Source of the DNA: Viscum album
Lineage: Eukaryota > Streptophyta > Magnoliopsida > Santalales > Viscaceae
DNA length: 64,000 bases
Reading direction: 5' to 3'
Assembly (NCBI GenBank): GCA_963277665.1
Contig: OY728152.1
Location: forward strand, 1,186,694,357 to 1,186,758,356
Part shown: in pieces, positions 11,322-22,924 of the stretch
Layout of the letters: every line of letters begins with the position of its first letter
Numbering within the stretch: the stretch's first letter is position 1
Notes under the pieces: model-generated
The model's database searches: none
Told to the model about the DNA's origin: nothing
What the model saw: only the letters and a program-made list of their open reading frames with translations
Translations under genes and position numbers: made by a program

Positions 11322-11657
11322 GGGAACCTCCTCCCTCTCTTCCTCACACCACTTTGAGCCTTCATGCATGGAAAACCCCAACCAAATTCTCTTCTACACT
11401 TCCCTAGAAACATCCTAGTGGTCCTGGTCTTATTCAAAGACCAATTTTAGTACCCTAAGAGGAGGACTCAAAGAGGCGCTTCAAAGAAGAGGTAATGTCC
11501 GTTACCGATTCTTTCAACTTTATTTCTTCTTCCACTTATTCTTCTTTATTTGTATCATAATGAATTAATAACATAATTATAACTCATATAATTATATGTT
11601 ATTATAAGTATTAAATAACCCTATTTCACCATATATCCATCCTATGGGAAATGAAAT

Positions 11658-11702
11658 CACCGCGCGTGCGAACGTACGGAATACCGTCTCCACGCCGTGG
11701 TG
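11658..11702 (+). other. Stem-loop module 1, E1 3' LTR
   Basis: Outer CACC/GGTG, then GCGTG/CACGC, then CGAACGT / ACGG-AATA-CCGT / CTC. One base differs from the core consensus (CGAACGT for CGTACGT). Confidence 0.75.
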
Positions 11703-11842
11703 TAATCAATTTTCCACCACCACCTTACTTGGATGGGTATAATTGTGTGAATAATAACTATATATAATTATTTTAAAGTGATATTTATTCTAAAATAGTA
11801 TACATACACTCCAATACAATTCCATGATCATGAGAACGATAT

Positions 11843-11887
11843 CATCGCTCGTGCGTACGTACGGACTACCGTCTCCACGACGCAATG
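11843..11887 (+). other. Stem-loop module 2, E1 3' LTR
   Basis: TCGTG/CACGA helix and intact core with loop ACTA. One mismatch in the outer helix (GCAAT where the 5' copy has GCGAT). Confidence 0.75.
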
Positions 11888-12046
11888 AGATTCATTCTCC
11901 ACGTTAACCATTCATGATTAATTATAAAGTATATATAATAAGTAATCATGAAATATATGACATAATAATGATACTGTATTTAAGTGTATATATATATATA
12001 TTTCATCTACTTAATTCCATTCAACTCAATAAGGAAACGAAATCAG

Positions 12047-12084
12047 CGTTCATGCGTACGTACGGCTTACCGTCTCAATGAACG
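12047..12084 (+). other. Stem-loop module 3, E1 3' LTR
   Basis: CGTTCATG pairs with the 3' arm ATGAACG. Core CGTACGT / ACGG-CTTA-CCGT is intact; the CTC segment and first arm base read CTCA instead of CTCC. Confidence 0.75.
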
Positions 12085-13689
12085 GTGTATTTCATTCCAT
12101 TTACTAACCAATTATATATATGTATATTATGAATATATATTATATATAAATAATGTTTTATATTCTGGAATTAAGTAATCATGATCTATGTAATCATATG
12201 AATAATTACAAGTCAAAACATGGACGACAAATGAAACGATTTTACCCAAAACGCTCTTTAACATGGAATTTAAAAAAGAACGGGTAAAATAAAGTCATAA
12301 GTTAACCATATATGATATCATAAAAATAAGTATGATTCTGGAATAAGTCAATAACATTATTTAAATCATTATACAGGACGTTCAGACACTTACGAAGCAA
12401 ATCGGACCTAAGGTAATGGAAAATCTTGCAATCTCATTTTTATCCGAGATTGTTTATACTTTGGTATTTACTAGGGTATATTTTATCATCCACGTCCATG
12501 TTTCCTCAATATGTAATATTATTTCCATCCACCTATAATTTTTTAAATCCAATTTTACCCTTCGGTGAGTTTTTAGTAAAAGATATGAAAGGAATCTTTT
12601 GTCGTTTTTCGTACGAGGTATTTTTTGACTTTTCTGACAAAAGTACGAGAAGAATGTTTTTTTTAAATTATACGACATGAATGGATTTTAAAAAAATTAT
12701 TTCCAAGAAGATTACTTTACAAGTTTTCATGTTTATTTTTAATCAACATCTTTTAGTTTAAAATTGTATGACTTGTTAAGAAAGGAAAATGTTTTTGAAG
12801 TAGAAAGGATATTTTCCTCAAGAATGGAGTTCAAGTGTTTTATCAAAATTATTTTCCATCTAAGATAATATAGGGTTCTGTTTCTATCCCTTTTATTACA
12901 TTTTTTTTATGTTGTGATGGAAATATTTTTATGAATTCCTTTATCTTATATTAATTGTTTTATGATGTCATGATGATTAAGATTACCATTTTTATTACAT
13001 GGGTTATGCTATGATGTATGGTATATGATTTTGTGTCACACATAAGTTTAGTATCATTATGAGATGGGTGGGACCTATATCTACCTCAAATGCATTGGGT
13101 AAAGTTTTTATATCTCATGAGATAGACATGGCTAGAACGGCAGGTTAAACCGGTTCAGTGAAACATGACTGAAACGAGGAGTGAACTCAGTTCAGAAATG
13201 GACTTTGTACACTATGATAGTCTTGCCAATGAGTCTTGACTAATATGAAATGATTCTCTCTGATTATATATGTATTCCACAAAGTTTCATGTTTTAAGTT
13301 ATGATTATTGGGATTACATTTCACTACTATGATTTATCCCATGTTATGATATTATGATCTCTTTTGTAGGTTAAGATTTCTAAAATTTTATGTTCTTATG
13401 AATATGATGTGATTGATAATTATTTTGTTTACCCTTACTGAGCATTTCAGCTCACCCTTTTATGTTTTATTTTCCCCAAGATATAAAGAACGGTTTTAGG
13501 TAAAAAAAAAGGAAGATCTTTATGGGATATGTTTAAGATCTTTCACCACGATTAGATGATAATATTAAGAGTTTCCAAAGACACTAAACTATCATGGTCC
13601 TTGTGTGTGTGTGTTTTTGTTATGTACTAAGTATTCCGCAAAAGTAATGTAATTTCCATGTACGTTAATGTTAGAGTCTCTACAATGGT

Positions 13690-14968
13690 GCTATAGACTA
13701 CAGGGGATAGACTGAGTGATCTTCCCAATGAGTCTTGAAGATTATAGACCATAAGAGGTTAGTCAAAGTGAGCTTTCTCATAGGGTCTTGGACATTATAG
13801 ACATCTGGGGATAGACCGAGTGATCTTCCTGGAGAGTCTTGGATATTATAAACTAGAGGAGGGTAGACTGAGTGAGCTTCCTTAGAGGGTCTTTACATTG
13901 TTTCAATTTCATTAAAACCATTACAGGCTAGAGAAGGAATTTAATGAGTGAGATTCCATAGAGAGTCTATGATAGACCTGAGACTATAGGAGGAATTGAC
14001 CAAGAAAAATTCCTCAGAGAGTTTCTATACCTAGGGTCTATAAGAGGGTCAGACCACATGATCTTCCTCAGAGATTCCCTGACTACCCTAGAATATAAGG
14101 GGGATTGACCGAGGGAGCTTCCCCAAAGAGACTTATAATTTCATATGACCAAACCAGAGGGGTTAGGATGAGTGAAATACCCAGAGGGTTGATGGTACTT
14201 CATGGATAGGACCAGAGGGGTTGGTTGTATGTACATCACTGAGGGGTTTCTGTTGTGGTTAGTTGTTGCTTCTCTACTAGTTGTTGTTCTATGGATTGAT
14301 TAATGTTGTGTATCATCCTGTTACTTCTTACTGATTACTGCCTACTATTTACTATTACAATTTACTACTTACTGCACTGTTACCTGCCATATACTCACTG
14401 ACTGTTAGGCACATATCTTTAGGTGGTTTTGTACTAGGATTTAGTCTCGCACTCTATTTGGGACATGTTTTTGGGCCCAAGAAGATTATTTTACCGTTGG
14501 TATAGACAAGGTCAAGCGCCCTTCGATTTCTGGTACTTGATTTCCGTGGAAAAGGAGAGCATGGGACCAAGTCAAGGCTTGTGATTCTTAGGAGTTACAT
14601 TTTGTCTTTCTTTTGTACTTGTTTTGGTACTGTTTGTATTTCCAGCATTGTGACTTGTTTGGCTGCTTTCCTAGAAATATGTATCATGCATCATTTCATA
14701 TATATATATATATACATATGTGCTCCAGCTGTTTATGGTTTTAGTCTTCCACTGTTTATTTTTGTTGGATATTTACTGCTTCTGCTATTGTATGCTTTGT
14801 TTACTTCCATTGTGTACTCTTCCAATGAGGGAATAGTTTCCTCACAATCACCCATAAGTCCCTCGCAGCTAGTCGGTTGCATATGGAATTTGGGGAATTG
14901 CGCTTAAGGCCATCTGGACAACTGGGAACGAGGTACATTTGGGCTTCTTCTGGAACTGGGACGTTACA
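13690..14968 (+). repeat. Gypsy A 5' LTR, second part, with about 52-bp subrepeats
   Basis: Resumes the LTR after E1 and ends ACGTTACA. From about 13690 to 14230 it consists of imperfect tandem units of about 51-53 bp, with recurring words such as ATTATAGAC, GATAGACTGAGTGA and AGAGTCTTGGA. The same array stands at 24895-25440 in the 3' LTR. A (TA)n run lies at 14699-14714. The frame 14581-14907 is a chance opening. Confidence 0.85.
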
Positions 14969-14971
14969 AAG

Positions 14972-14982
14972 TGGTATCAGAG
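14972..14982 (+). promoter_or_regulatory. Gypsy A primer binding site
   Basis: TGGTATCAGAG, three bases after the LTR end, complementary to initiator Met tRNA. Confidence 0.85.
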
Positions 14983-16363
14983 AAATTCTTTTCTCTTGAT
15001 TTACTATTTGGAGCCTTTATCCAGGGATAGGACGGACTCAATATTTGGTAATAAGTTGTTACCAGGAGTATCTAACCCACGTAAAGGGAAAATCCAATCT
15101 ACCTCGTCTATTACAGTTTTCTAGTTTAGAGATTTTACGGTTGATATGATTTCACCTAGAGTTATTCGAATGCCTTGTATTGTTAATGTTGTGCTATTTC
15201 GGTTCTATTTCTATCGCAACCCGATTAGATGAGTGTATGAAATCACAGGCATCATATAGGAACTGGATAAAAATCACATGCCATGCATTCGTACCATGAC
15301 ATCTAGGGTGCATTAACAATTGCATGTAGTTGTGATAGAAGTTGTGTAGATTATGCAAGCTATTGTGATAGATCCTTTGATAGAATCTCTGTAGTTGATA
15401 GAGAAATTGTTTTTATTGTACATTTACTTAAATTAACGCCAAATATTGATTCCTGAGGTGTTATGGGCCCTCATGAATCATAGTTTGGTGGATCATTGAC
15501 TTTTTTACCTTGCATTTGATATGTAGGATATTACATGCATTGATTCACAGGGAGTATGGTCCCCCACGGATCGGAAATTGGAACCTTCATGTTTTTTTCA
15601 TTGTTTTCAGGGCATCAGTTCAGTTTCTAAGCTACTTCATGGAAAAACACAGAATACACAGTGTGTACATGACTACACATCGTGTAGTGTTAAACCGTGT
15701 CACTGACTATGTGAGCAGAAACTCGGGGAGGTGAAAAAAATTTCAAGAACACGCCGTGTATGGCAGTTACACATCGTGTAGTAGTGAGCTATGTACCCAG
15801 CCGTGTAACTAACAATAGGGGTAGGGGAAGCTCGTGTAGTACAAGACGTGTTTGGTATGAACACATCGTGTAGCCATGATCTAGGTATCCGACCATGTCA
15901 CGAACTACACATGATGGGGTTATCTCTCTTATACACGTTGTGTTTGTTTGAAGCACGATGTGTAAGAGTTAGTCGTGTAGTCGGCTATGTAATTGACAAC
16001 ACGTGCAGGTGAAACGTTGTCTTGTACACATAGTGTCCTTAGTGAACATGCCCGGTAGTATAGGGTTAAGAGGGCCATGCGGGTTAGCCGTGTAAAGAGA
16101 CTCTTTCAGGGTAGTGGACTTCAAGTACATGTCGTGTGTGGGGTCAACATGTCGTATAGTCGGGGGTGTTACATGACCAGAGGTGGTAGAGGTACACTGC
16201 CATGTGGTTGGCTTATGAGGACACACCGTGTAGTTTTACACACACTGTGTACTCATGTTTTTGTAGAACATGTTTGTTCTTTTCCCACGTTCCTGTTTTG
16301 TACTATTGTGTTCTTTGTCCTTGATAATCCTGATCTAAGGTGTGCTTCCGATATTTCAAAGCT
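14983..16363 (+). other. Gypsy A untranslated leader with GTGTA motif cluster
   Basis: A 1.4-kb leader between primer site and gag. From about 15650 to 16260 it contains about 20 copies of a short near-palindromic word of the type ACAC(A/G)(T/C)CGTGTAG, irregularly spaced. Similar words occur in the LTR at 2280-2460 and 21120-21300. I see no gene; frames such as 15510-15734 and 16077-16403 do not resemble proteins. Confidence 0.6.
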
Positions 16364-17480
16364 ATGCCTCCGAGACATCCTCCAGTTGTACGTTAGCTTC
16401 TAGACGGTGATCAGACACCGGATATGGCTGATCAGGGAACTCTTGTAGATCCTCCTACAGATCCTCCCATTGTGCCAGCCTAGACACTAGCAGTTATACC
16501 CGTTTCAGGAACTGATGCACAGTTCATGGTGGACTTCCTGACGATGATGCAAAACTTTTTGGGCGTGCCTCCTTCTGCCCCATCAATGGCTAAGTTGATG
16601 CGGGTTTTACCGCATCAGCATCCTCTGACATTCTTAGGGAATGGAGGACCCCAGGATGCAGAGACGTGGCAAGAGGCCACACTAAGGATTTTAGAGCACC
16701 TATAGATACCTCCATATAATAGAGTAAATCATGCTACTAATATGCTCCGAGAAACTTCCAAGAGGTGGTGGGAGGTGATCTCATAGTCAGGGCGCCAGCA
16801 GATTATGACTTGGGATGAGTTTCTGCGCATCTTCTATGTTTACATTATTCCACAGAGCTTGAGGGCCGACCAAGCCTAGGATTTTATGAGTCTTGAGTAG
16901 GGTACTCTTTTTGTTATAGAGTACACTTCTCGTTTTATCGAGATACAGCTCTTCACGCCACTTCTAGCAGGTGATGAGTAGTTCCTAGATGGGAAGTTTG
17001 AGGATGGTCTAAAGCAGGAGATCTATTACCAGGTGAATATCTTCAGGTTGACTTCAGTATCATCTATCATCAACCAGGTGCTGATCACTTCGTGCAATCT
17101 TAGGGAATCTGAAGCAGTGATCTAGGGTGGTTCGATATCCAGAGTTAGTGTTCCTCCTACTGATAGCAGGAAGCGTCACAGGGAGTCTGCTCGAGGAGAT
17201 CAGGGTAGGTGGAATGTATCTTCAGACAGTTAGGTAGTATGCTACCAGTGTGGTAGGAGTGGGAATACTAGGCCTCAATGTCAGAGAGACCCTATGGAGT
17301 GTCAATCATGCAGCAAGATGGGACATCTTCAGTGTTTTTATCAGATCTTATCACATATGGCTGGTGGTAGGGGTTCTTCTCTGACCACCCGTGTAGGAGA
17401 TGTATCACAATTTTGTCACTAGTCTGGGAACTGGAGTTCTTCTGACCATTCGGTCTGAGGTGTAGGTCACTATCGTGGTG
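16364..17480 (+). pseudogene. gag: Gypsy A gag
   Basis: ATG at 16364 (MPPRHPPV) opens a frame that can be followed through about ten TAG and a few TGA/TAA stops. Capsid-region words of Gypsy gag are visible: FLGNGGPQDAETW, RRWWEV-like KRWWEVIS, and a SLE*GTL segment where LEQGT is usual. Two zinc knuckles lie near 17240-17335: CYQCGRSGNTRPQC, where the His is Asn, and CQSCSKMGHLQCF, which is degenerate. The protein would have formed the particle and packaged RNA. It shares its frame with the protease and RT downstream, as in a single gag-pol polyprotein. Most stops are TAG, several where Gln (CAG) is expected. Confidence 0.85.
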
Positions 17481-17845
17481 GTCTGTCACCAGGCTATCAG
17501 TGACAACAGAGTGGATAAACTCAGAGTGGTCAGCCTGTGGTGCAGGTCTGTGGTATAGGCCAGACCTTCACCATGGAGCAAACCTATCAGGAGCAGGATC
17601 CTGGCCCTTCTATAGTTCGAGATACGATATTATTAGCCTCAGTTTTATCTTCATCCTTTTTCGATACCGGTTCCTCTCATAGTTTTATCTCTGTTTCTAT
17701 TTTGGAGGGCCTTGAGCTCTGTATCTTTTCGTCTGCCGACATGTTCACTCTTGATACACCATTAGAAATGAGGACGTCTAGCGTACGTCAGTGCATAGAG
17801 TTACCTCTTGAGGTTTCAAGGTGTCACTTCATATGGGACCTCTAG
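17481..17845 (+). pseudogene. Gypsy A aspartic protease
   Basis: In frame with gag. The active-site segment FFDTGSSHSFIS is at about 17660, with the catalytic DTG intact. It is followed by the usual run toward the flap (LDTPLEM). The enzyme would cut the gag-pol polyprotein inside the particle. Stop codons just upstream (17460-17515) and after 17845 break it. The identification is firm because DTGxSHSFIS is typical of plant Ty3/Gypsy protease and lies between the gag knuckles and RT. Confidence 0.85.
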
Positions 17846-17932
17846 GTCCTAGAGATGACAGGTTATGTCGTCATTCTCGATATGGACTGGTTAGTTCCCT
17901 TCTAGACAGTTGTATATTTCTATCGTAGCAGG

Positions 17933-18817
17933 GTGGGTTTTGTATCACAAGAGGGTGGATCTTTTCTTCATAGAGGTGAGTGGGTTGTTCAAGCGGGTAG
18001 AGATAGACCAAAGCATAATGGGCTAGGGGGAGTTACAAACCAGATTGCCAGTCTTTATATGGATGATCAGGGGACATCGCATTTAGACTTTCCTATAGTG
18101 GTGGAACGGTTTAGGGATGTCTCTTCAGAGGACATTTCGGGTTTACCTTCGGAAGGTGAGGTAGACTTCTCGATTGAGCTATTGCCAAGAGGTGCACAAG
18201 TTTCCATTCCTCCTTACAGGATGTCTACAACAGAGTTTCAGGAGCTCAAGAAGTAGTTGGAGGAGTTGCAGGAAAAGGGTTTCATCTGACCAAATACTTC
18301 TCCTTGGGGTTCATCTATCCTATTTGTGATGAAGGTTGACAACACCCTTAGGCTTTGCGAGGATTATCGGAAGAATAACCAGTTGACAGTGTAGAACTGA
18401 TATCCATTATCAAGGATCGATGAACTATTTGATCATCTTCGAGGAGCTTGGGTGTTCTGAAAGATCGATTTGAGGTCTGGTTATCTTCATTTGTGTGTTA
18501 GGCCATCAGATATACCTCTTACAGCCTTCATGAGCAGGTATGGTCTATATGAGTATACGGTCATGCCATTCAGTCTCATGAATGCACCAACAGTTTTTAT
18601 GGCACTGATGAACCGAGTTTTCTATCCATACTTGGATTCCTTCGTGGTTTTTTTCATGGACGACATATTGGTGTACTCTGACACTCGAAACGACCATGCT
18701 ACCCACCTTGAGATCGATATTATTATACTAAAAGAGCACCAGTTATATTCTATGCTCTCGAAATTCCACTTTTGGATGGATCAGATTCACTTCTGGGTCA
18801 TGTTATCTCAGAGATAG
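17933..18817 (+). pseudogene. Gypsy A reverse transcriptase
   Basis: Same frame as gag. The segment [19 protein letters not shown] and [15 protein letters not shown] are standard RT palm motifs. The catalytic box reads FMDDILVYS at about 18654, with both Asp residues present. Upstream, LPRGAQVSIPPYRMS matches the linker before RT. Internal stops include TAG in KK*LEELQ (18255) and TGA in a position where NRYP is usual (18398). The frame shifts by one base between about 18820 and 18885. It would copy element RNA into DNA. Tekay/Del-like by overall wording. Confidence 0.9.
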
Positions 18818-18884
18818 GGGTATCAGTAGTCCTAGAAAAAGTGAGACCTGTAGTTTACTATGAGCATCCAACGAATGTCTTTGA

Positions 18885-19361
18885 GTGAGTAGTTTTCTAG
18901 TGCTAGCTGGATACTACAGGCATTTAATACAGGACGTTTCATGCCTTGCAGCACCACTGGTAGGTCTGACCAAGAATGTTGTGAAGCTCTTATGGTCAGA
19001 TTCCAGTGAGTCAGCCCTTCAGGAGTTGAAAGGGAGACTGACATCAGCACTGATACTAGTCTTGTCCGAGCTGGGAAAGAGCTATACAGTCTACTATGAT
19101 ACTTCAGGTGTCGGATTGGGAGTTGTGTTTTTTCAGGGAGATAGAGTCGTTGTGTACGGGTCTCAGAAGTTGAGACCACATGAGAGGAACTATCTGACGC
19201 ATGATCTAGAGTTGGTAACTGTTGTTCATGCCTTACGTTGTTGGAGACATTACCTTCTAGGAGAGAACATTGTGGTTTTCACCGACCACAAGATTCTCAA
19301 ATACATATTCACTCAACCTGAAATGAATCTGAGACAGCGTAGGTGGGTCAAGTATTTTTAG
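18885..19361 (+). pseudogene. Gypsy A RT connection and RNase H
   Basis: Open in frame 3, shifted relative to the RT frame. It begins with the RT thumb/connection words FLVLAGYYRHLIQDVS and AAPLVGLTK. RNase H motifs follow: VYYDTSGVGLG (usual form has a D-A-S start), SQKLRPHERNY, DLELVTVVHALRCWRHYL and FTDHK. Catalytic Asp residues in YYDTS and FTDHK and the Glu in LELV are present. RNase H would remove the RNA strand during reverse transcription. The frame closes at 19361 with a TAG in a Gln-like position. Confidence 0.88.
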
Positions 19362-20649
19362 TCCTTCGACTTTGAGCATGCCTATACTTCGGGATAGGGA
19401 AATGTAGTGGCTGATGCGTTGAGGAGAAGAACTCAGATTCAGGTAGTTCAGGAGGCCATCATTGAGTGCTAGATTATGGCTCTGTTCTCTGAGATACATT
19501 TGGAGGTGCAAGACAAACAGGGGCAGTGTTTCCTATCTTCTGTAGATGTTACCTATACTCTTCTTGATCGGGTGCTGATGAGGCAGGTATCAGACTCAGA
19601 AGGTCTAGTCCTATAAGAGAATTTGTCTTAAGAGGATCCTCTTCCTGGGTTGATAGTGGGTGTGGATGAGATATTGAGTTTCCAGGGACGCGTATGGGTT
19701 CACGTAGACATACATGGGGAACTGATGCAGGATTTTCATTCTTTAGTTTTGAAATCTCATCCTGGCGTCTTCAAGATGTATCGTGATCTGCACCAACAGT
19801 ACTGGTGGCCAGTTATGAAGAGAGATGTCTTCGGGTTCATCATGAGATCTTATACTTGTCAGTAGGTGAATTTGAGCATCAGTGACTAGCATGGCTTTTA
19901 TAGTAGTTACCCATCACTGAGTGGTAGTGGAACGATGTTTCGATGGACTTCGTGATTGGGTTACTGAGGTCACCTCAAGGGAGTGATGTTTTTTGGGTTG
20001 TCATCGATAGGCTTACGAAGGTTTCACACTTCTTTCCAAACAAGGACACCTTCAGTGTTGATGAGATGGGGCAGTTTTACATCCGAGAGATTGTATGACT
20101 ACATGGATTTATACACTTCATTGTTTCAGACAGGGATGTGCATTTTACTTCTTCGTTCTAGAAGGGGCTTTAGAAGGCTTTGGGTACATAGGTACTTTTG
20201 AGTACAACATACCATCCCCATACAGATGGCTAGTCCAAGTATACGATCCAGGTGCATGAGGATATTATCCAAGAAAGCATTCTAGTCATTGGATGATCTT
20301 TGGAGAAGCATGTTCCTCCTGTGGAGTTTTCTTATAACAACAGTTTTCGGACAACTATTCATATGGAACCTTATGAGGTTATGTACGGTAGGCCATGTTG
20401 ATCACCTTTGTGCTAGCTGGAGGTAGGAGATGTCTCTTTTCTAGGACCTCATCTTCTTCATGAGACCTCAGAGTAGATAGAGTTGATTCAAACGAGGATG
20501 GATACAACATAGTCTCGATAGAAGTCTTATGCTGGTCATTGGAGATGACCTCTAGAGTTGGAGGTCGGGGATCATGTTTTCCTGTGTGTTGCACCACGGC
20601 TCGGACACAAGAGGATTCAGAGACAGTGTAATCATTCACCACGGGATGT
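19362..20649 (+). pseudogene. Gypsy A integrase
   Basis: The zinc-binding N-terminus is at about 19650-19865: SHPGVFKMYRDLHQQYWWPV then YTCQ; the first Cys of the usual C-L-T-C pair is missing. A frameshift follows. The catalytic core begins with MDFVIGLLRSPQGSD at 19943 (first Asp) and continues through IDRLTKVSHFF to VSDRDVHFTSSF near 20130 (second Asp). The third acidic residue lies in a decayed stretch. TYHPHTDG-like wording follows near 20205. Stops are again mainly TAG. The enzyme would insert the DNA copy in the genome. The frames listed at 19983-20201 and on the minus strand are shadows. Confidence 0.85.
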
Positions 20650-21003
20650 TGGGTCGTTTGAGGTGTTGGAGAGAGTTGGGACGATTTCCTATCGGCTGCA
20701 GTTACCTCAGAGGTACTGAGATATGCCTGAAGACCTCTACATCTCTCAGATCCGGCAATACTTTTCAGACCCGTCTCATGTCTTTCAACCCGAAGTTATT
20801 GAGCTTGAAGCGGATTCATTGTTTGAGGAGCATCTTAACTGGATTTTTGATCACAGTACAAAGGTTTTCTATGTCCGGTCAATTCTTATGGTACGAGTGC
20901 TATGGAATCACGGGCGAGTACAGGATGAGACATGTGAGAGGGAGGTTGATGTACGATCGCAGTGGCCGGAGCTATTCGGGGTTTCTTCTTCCACGCCTCG
21001 TTA
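20650..21003 (+). pseudogene. Gypsy A integrase C-terminus with chromodomain
   Basis: Words of the C-terminal region are clear: VGTISYRLQLPQRY, then LYISQIRQYFSDPSHV, then VRSILMVRVLW and ETCEREVDVRSQWPELFG. The last two correspond to the chromodomain of Tekay/Del chromoviruses, where aromatic residues read a histone tail and guide integration to heterochromatin. The frame ends at the TAG after SSSTPR (21003). A TGA at about 20720 breaks it. Confidence 0.78.
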
Positions 21004-21028
21004 GGGAAATTCTATGACAAATTTATTT

Positions 21029-21041
21029 AAGGGGAGAAGTT
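21029..21041 (+). promoter_or_regulatory. Gypsy A polypurine tract
   Basis: AAGGGGAGAAGTT directly precedes the 3' LTR. Confidence 0.7.
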
Positions 21042-21890
21042 TTTAAGAACCTGGATCATTGTTTCAAGTATTTTTTTCCTTTTCTGGTCGTTTTTTTGAA
21101 AAATAGGAATATCTGGAAATTTTCAATGTACACGTAGTGTACTTTATGAGTAGATGTCTTGTACTTTGATGCACCACCAGGCCGTGTGCTTTCTATGTCT
21201 GGGCCACACACATGGTGTGTATGGGCGATGTGGAGGCCGTATAAAGCGGAGTATGGAAAGGCCATGTACACGTCGTGTACCCCAGATGTACACTCCATGT
21301 AGTTTTTTTCATTAAATGGACTGGGGTCGCACGTAATCGACGAAAACGTCTTCCTCTCCAGGTTTATCGACCGAGAGCGACCTGTATGGCCGCAAATATC
21401 CTCTGAGCCCCTGAGCCTCCGTCAATTTTCCGGATCGACCGATGTCAATTGCCTTGAAACCACAACTGTGAGATTTTCCGGATTGTTGAGTTTTATCCAT
21501 GATTATCCCTCTTTCTCAATATATCATGGGTTGATTGTTTTGTGCGTTTTTGTAGATCCACGACATTTTAAGGAGAATCAATCCTCCTGGTTCTAGTATT
21601 TTCATCTCCTTGAATCACGATAGGTGGCTTGTGCCTTACCTTTTGATATCATTGAGTTTTATGTAAAAATTCCACCAATACCCATGAACAGGGTATTGCG
21701 TGTTTAACTTTTTGACCCTGTTGTTTTCTTTCCTTACTTTTATGCTTGTTTAGAGGTAATTTGATCATGTTGTTGGATTTTTTCTATGGTTGGAAGTTTT
21801 TCCATGCCTTATTCTTCTTACGACCTTTGGGTCTTGTTATCCTTTGGACTCTAAATCTATTTTCCATGCCTTGTGACCGTAGGATGGAAT
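21042..21890 (+). repeat. Gypsy A 3' LTR, first part
   Basis: Matches the 5' LTR from its start; the first bases are TTTAAGAACC instead of TGTAAGAACC. It keeps the better promoter (next entry). It ends at GGAAT, the target site of the solo LTR; the 5' LTR has the unbroken site at 3049-3060. Confidence 0.85.
21240..21246 (+). promoter_or_regulatory. Gypsy A LTR TATA box
   Basis: TATAAAG within CCGTATAAAGCGG, about 200 bases into the LTR. The 5' LTR copy has mutated to CTTAAAG. Confidence 0.55.
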
Positions 21891-22924
21891 TATGGAATCC
21901 CGCCTTTTTATAAGAAAACATTCAATACATTACACAAAACTGAGGTTCTTTAAGGTTTAGTGTCTTGGAAATAAGGAATGTAATACATGAAATCAACATA
22001 AAACATTCTTCTTAATAACTTGAAAGGATTCTCCTTAATTTCATCCTAGGTTCATTACTACATCTCATAACCTGGGGACATACATCAGAAGAAAGGGTGA
22101 GCAGAAGGCCTAGTAAGGGAAACAAGAGAAACATTTTACATGTGACCATGAGATACTTCAATAAGGTCACGAAAAGAACTTTAAGGCATGAGAAATAAAT
22201 CATGAGGCATATCATAATAAAAATAACGTTTTTCATAACTATAAGAAGTGGATACAACATTTTACAAAGAAAATTATTTCCATTTCAAAAAGGTCCATCC
22301 CCAAGGTGTCAATAAAAATTACCAAGGCTATTCACCATGGTATCTGTCTAAATGGTCATCTCTAGAGACGAAGTATTTAAACAATGCATTGGAGCACTAT
22401 CAAGGGGCACCCTTAAATTTTTCTTTATCATCATCTGAGCCACATATATCATCATAAATAATTTCCTAAACAACCCATATAGCATAAAAGAAATGGGTTT
22501 CATTTCATAATCATAACGTTTTAAAAACTGCTTTAAAGAGATAATCTATGTGTCACTTTAAAACACACAGAAAATGAATGTGGGTCTCATGTATGTAAAT
22601 ACCAGAATATAAAATTGAAAAAAATGGTATATATGTGAATACCCTTATAGAAGAGAGATATTTTAGTATTCACTTAATAAAATAAAATAACTTAATAAAA
22701 ATAAAGAGACATTTTGATATGGAAATTCTGCATCATAAAGGCTATGTTATGAGGTTTTAGAAAACATTGAAAAGAGAGGGGACATGGGTCACCAACTCCT
22801 AAATGATCCATAAAATATTAGGGGAACATAATATAAGGGATTAAAGAACATGGTAATGAAATTTTAAGGACATACCATTTGAGATGAAAAATAGGGAAGG
22901 AAGACAAAAATTAGATTTCTCATA

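Larger units (their letters stand above)
3171..13684 (+). mobile_element. E1: non-autonomous giant-LTR element (TR-GAG/LARD-like)
   Basis: A complete element of 10,514 bp nested in the 5' LTR of Gypsy A. Two LTRs of 4204 bp each (3171-7374 and 9481-13684) begin TGTAACACCC and end CTCTACA. The internal region is only 2106 bp. It holds a primer site (7377-7388), a short gag-like frame with two CCHC knuckles (7635-8045), an antisense tRNA-derived SINE (8686-8803) and a polypurine tract (9464-9480). I find no protease, reverse transcriptase or integrase, so it would depend on enzymes from another element. It fits descriptions of TR-GAG or LARD elements; E2 and C are relatives. Confidence 0.88.
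9481..13684 (+). repeat. E1 3' LTR (4204 bp)
   Basis: Direct repeat of 3171-7374 with the same length, begin (TGTAACACCC) and end (CTCTACA). It holds a TATA box at 11315-11321, stem-loop modules at 11658, 11843 and 12047, a possible short exon at 12377-12412 and the donor GTAATG at 12413. Its stem-loops are generally better preserved than those of the 5' LTR. Confidence 0.9.

Noticed and set aside
16364..21003. Reassigned genetic code with TAG read as Gln
   Set aside because: The frame also contains TGA, TAA and frameshifts, and the pattern is explained by deamination of methylated CAG in a dead element.
20574..21017. 147-residue frame at the end of Gypsy A
   Set aside because: Wrong frame; the chromodomain wording is in the overlapping frame ending at 21003.
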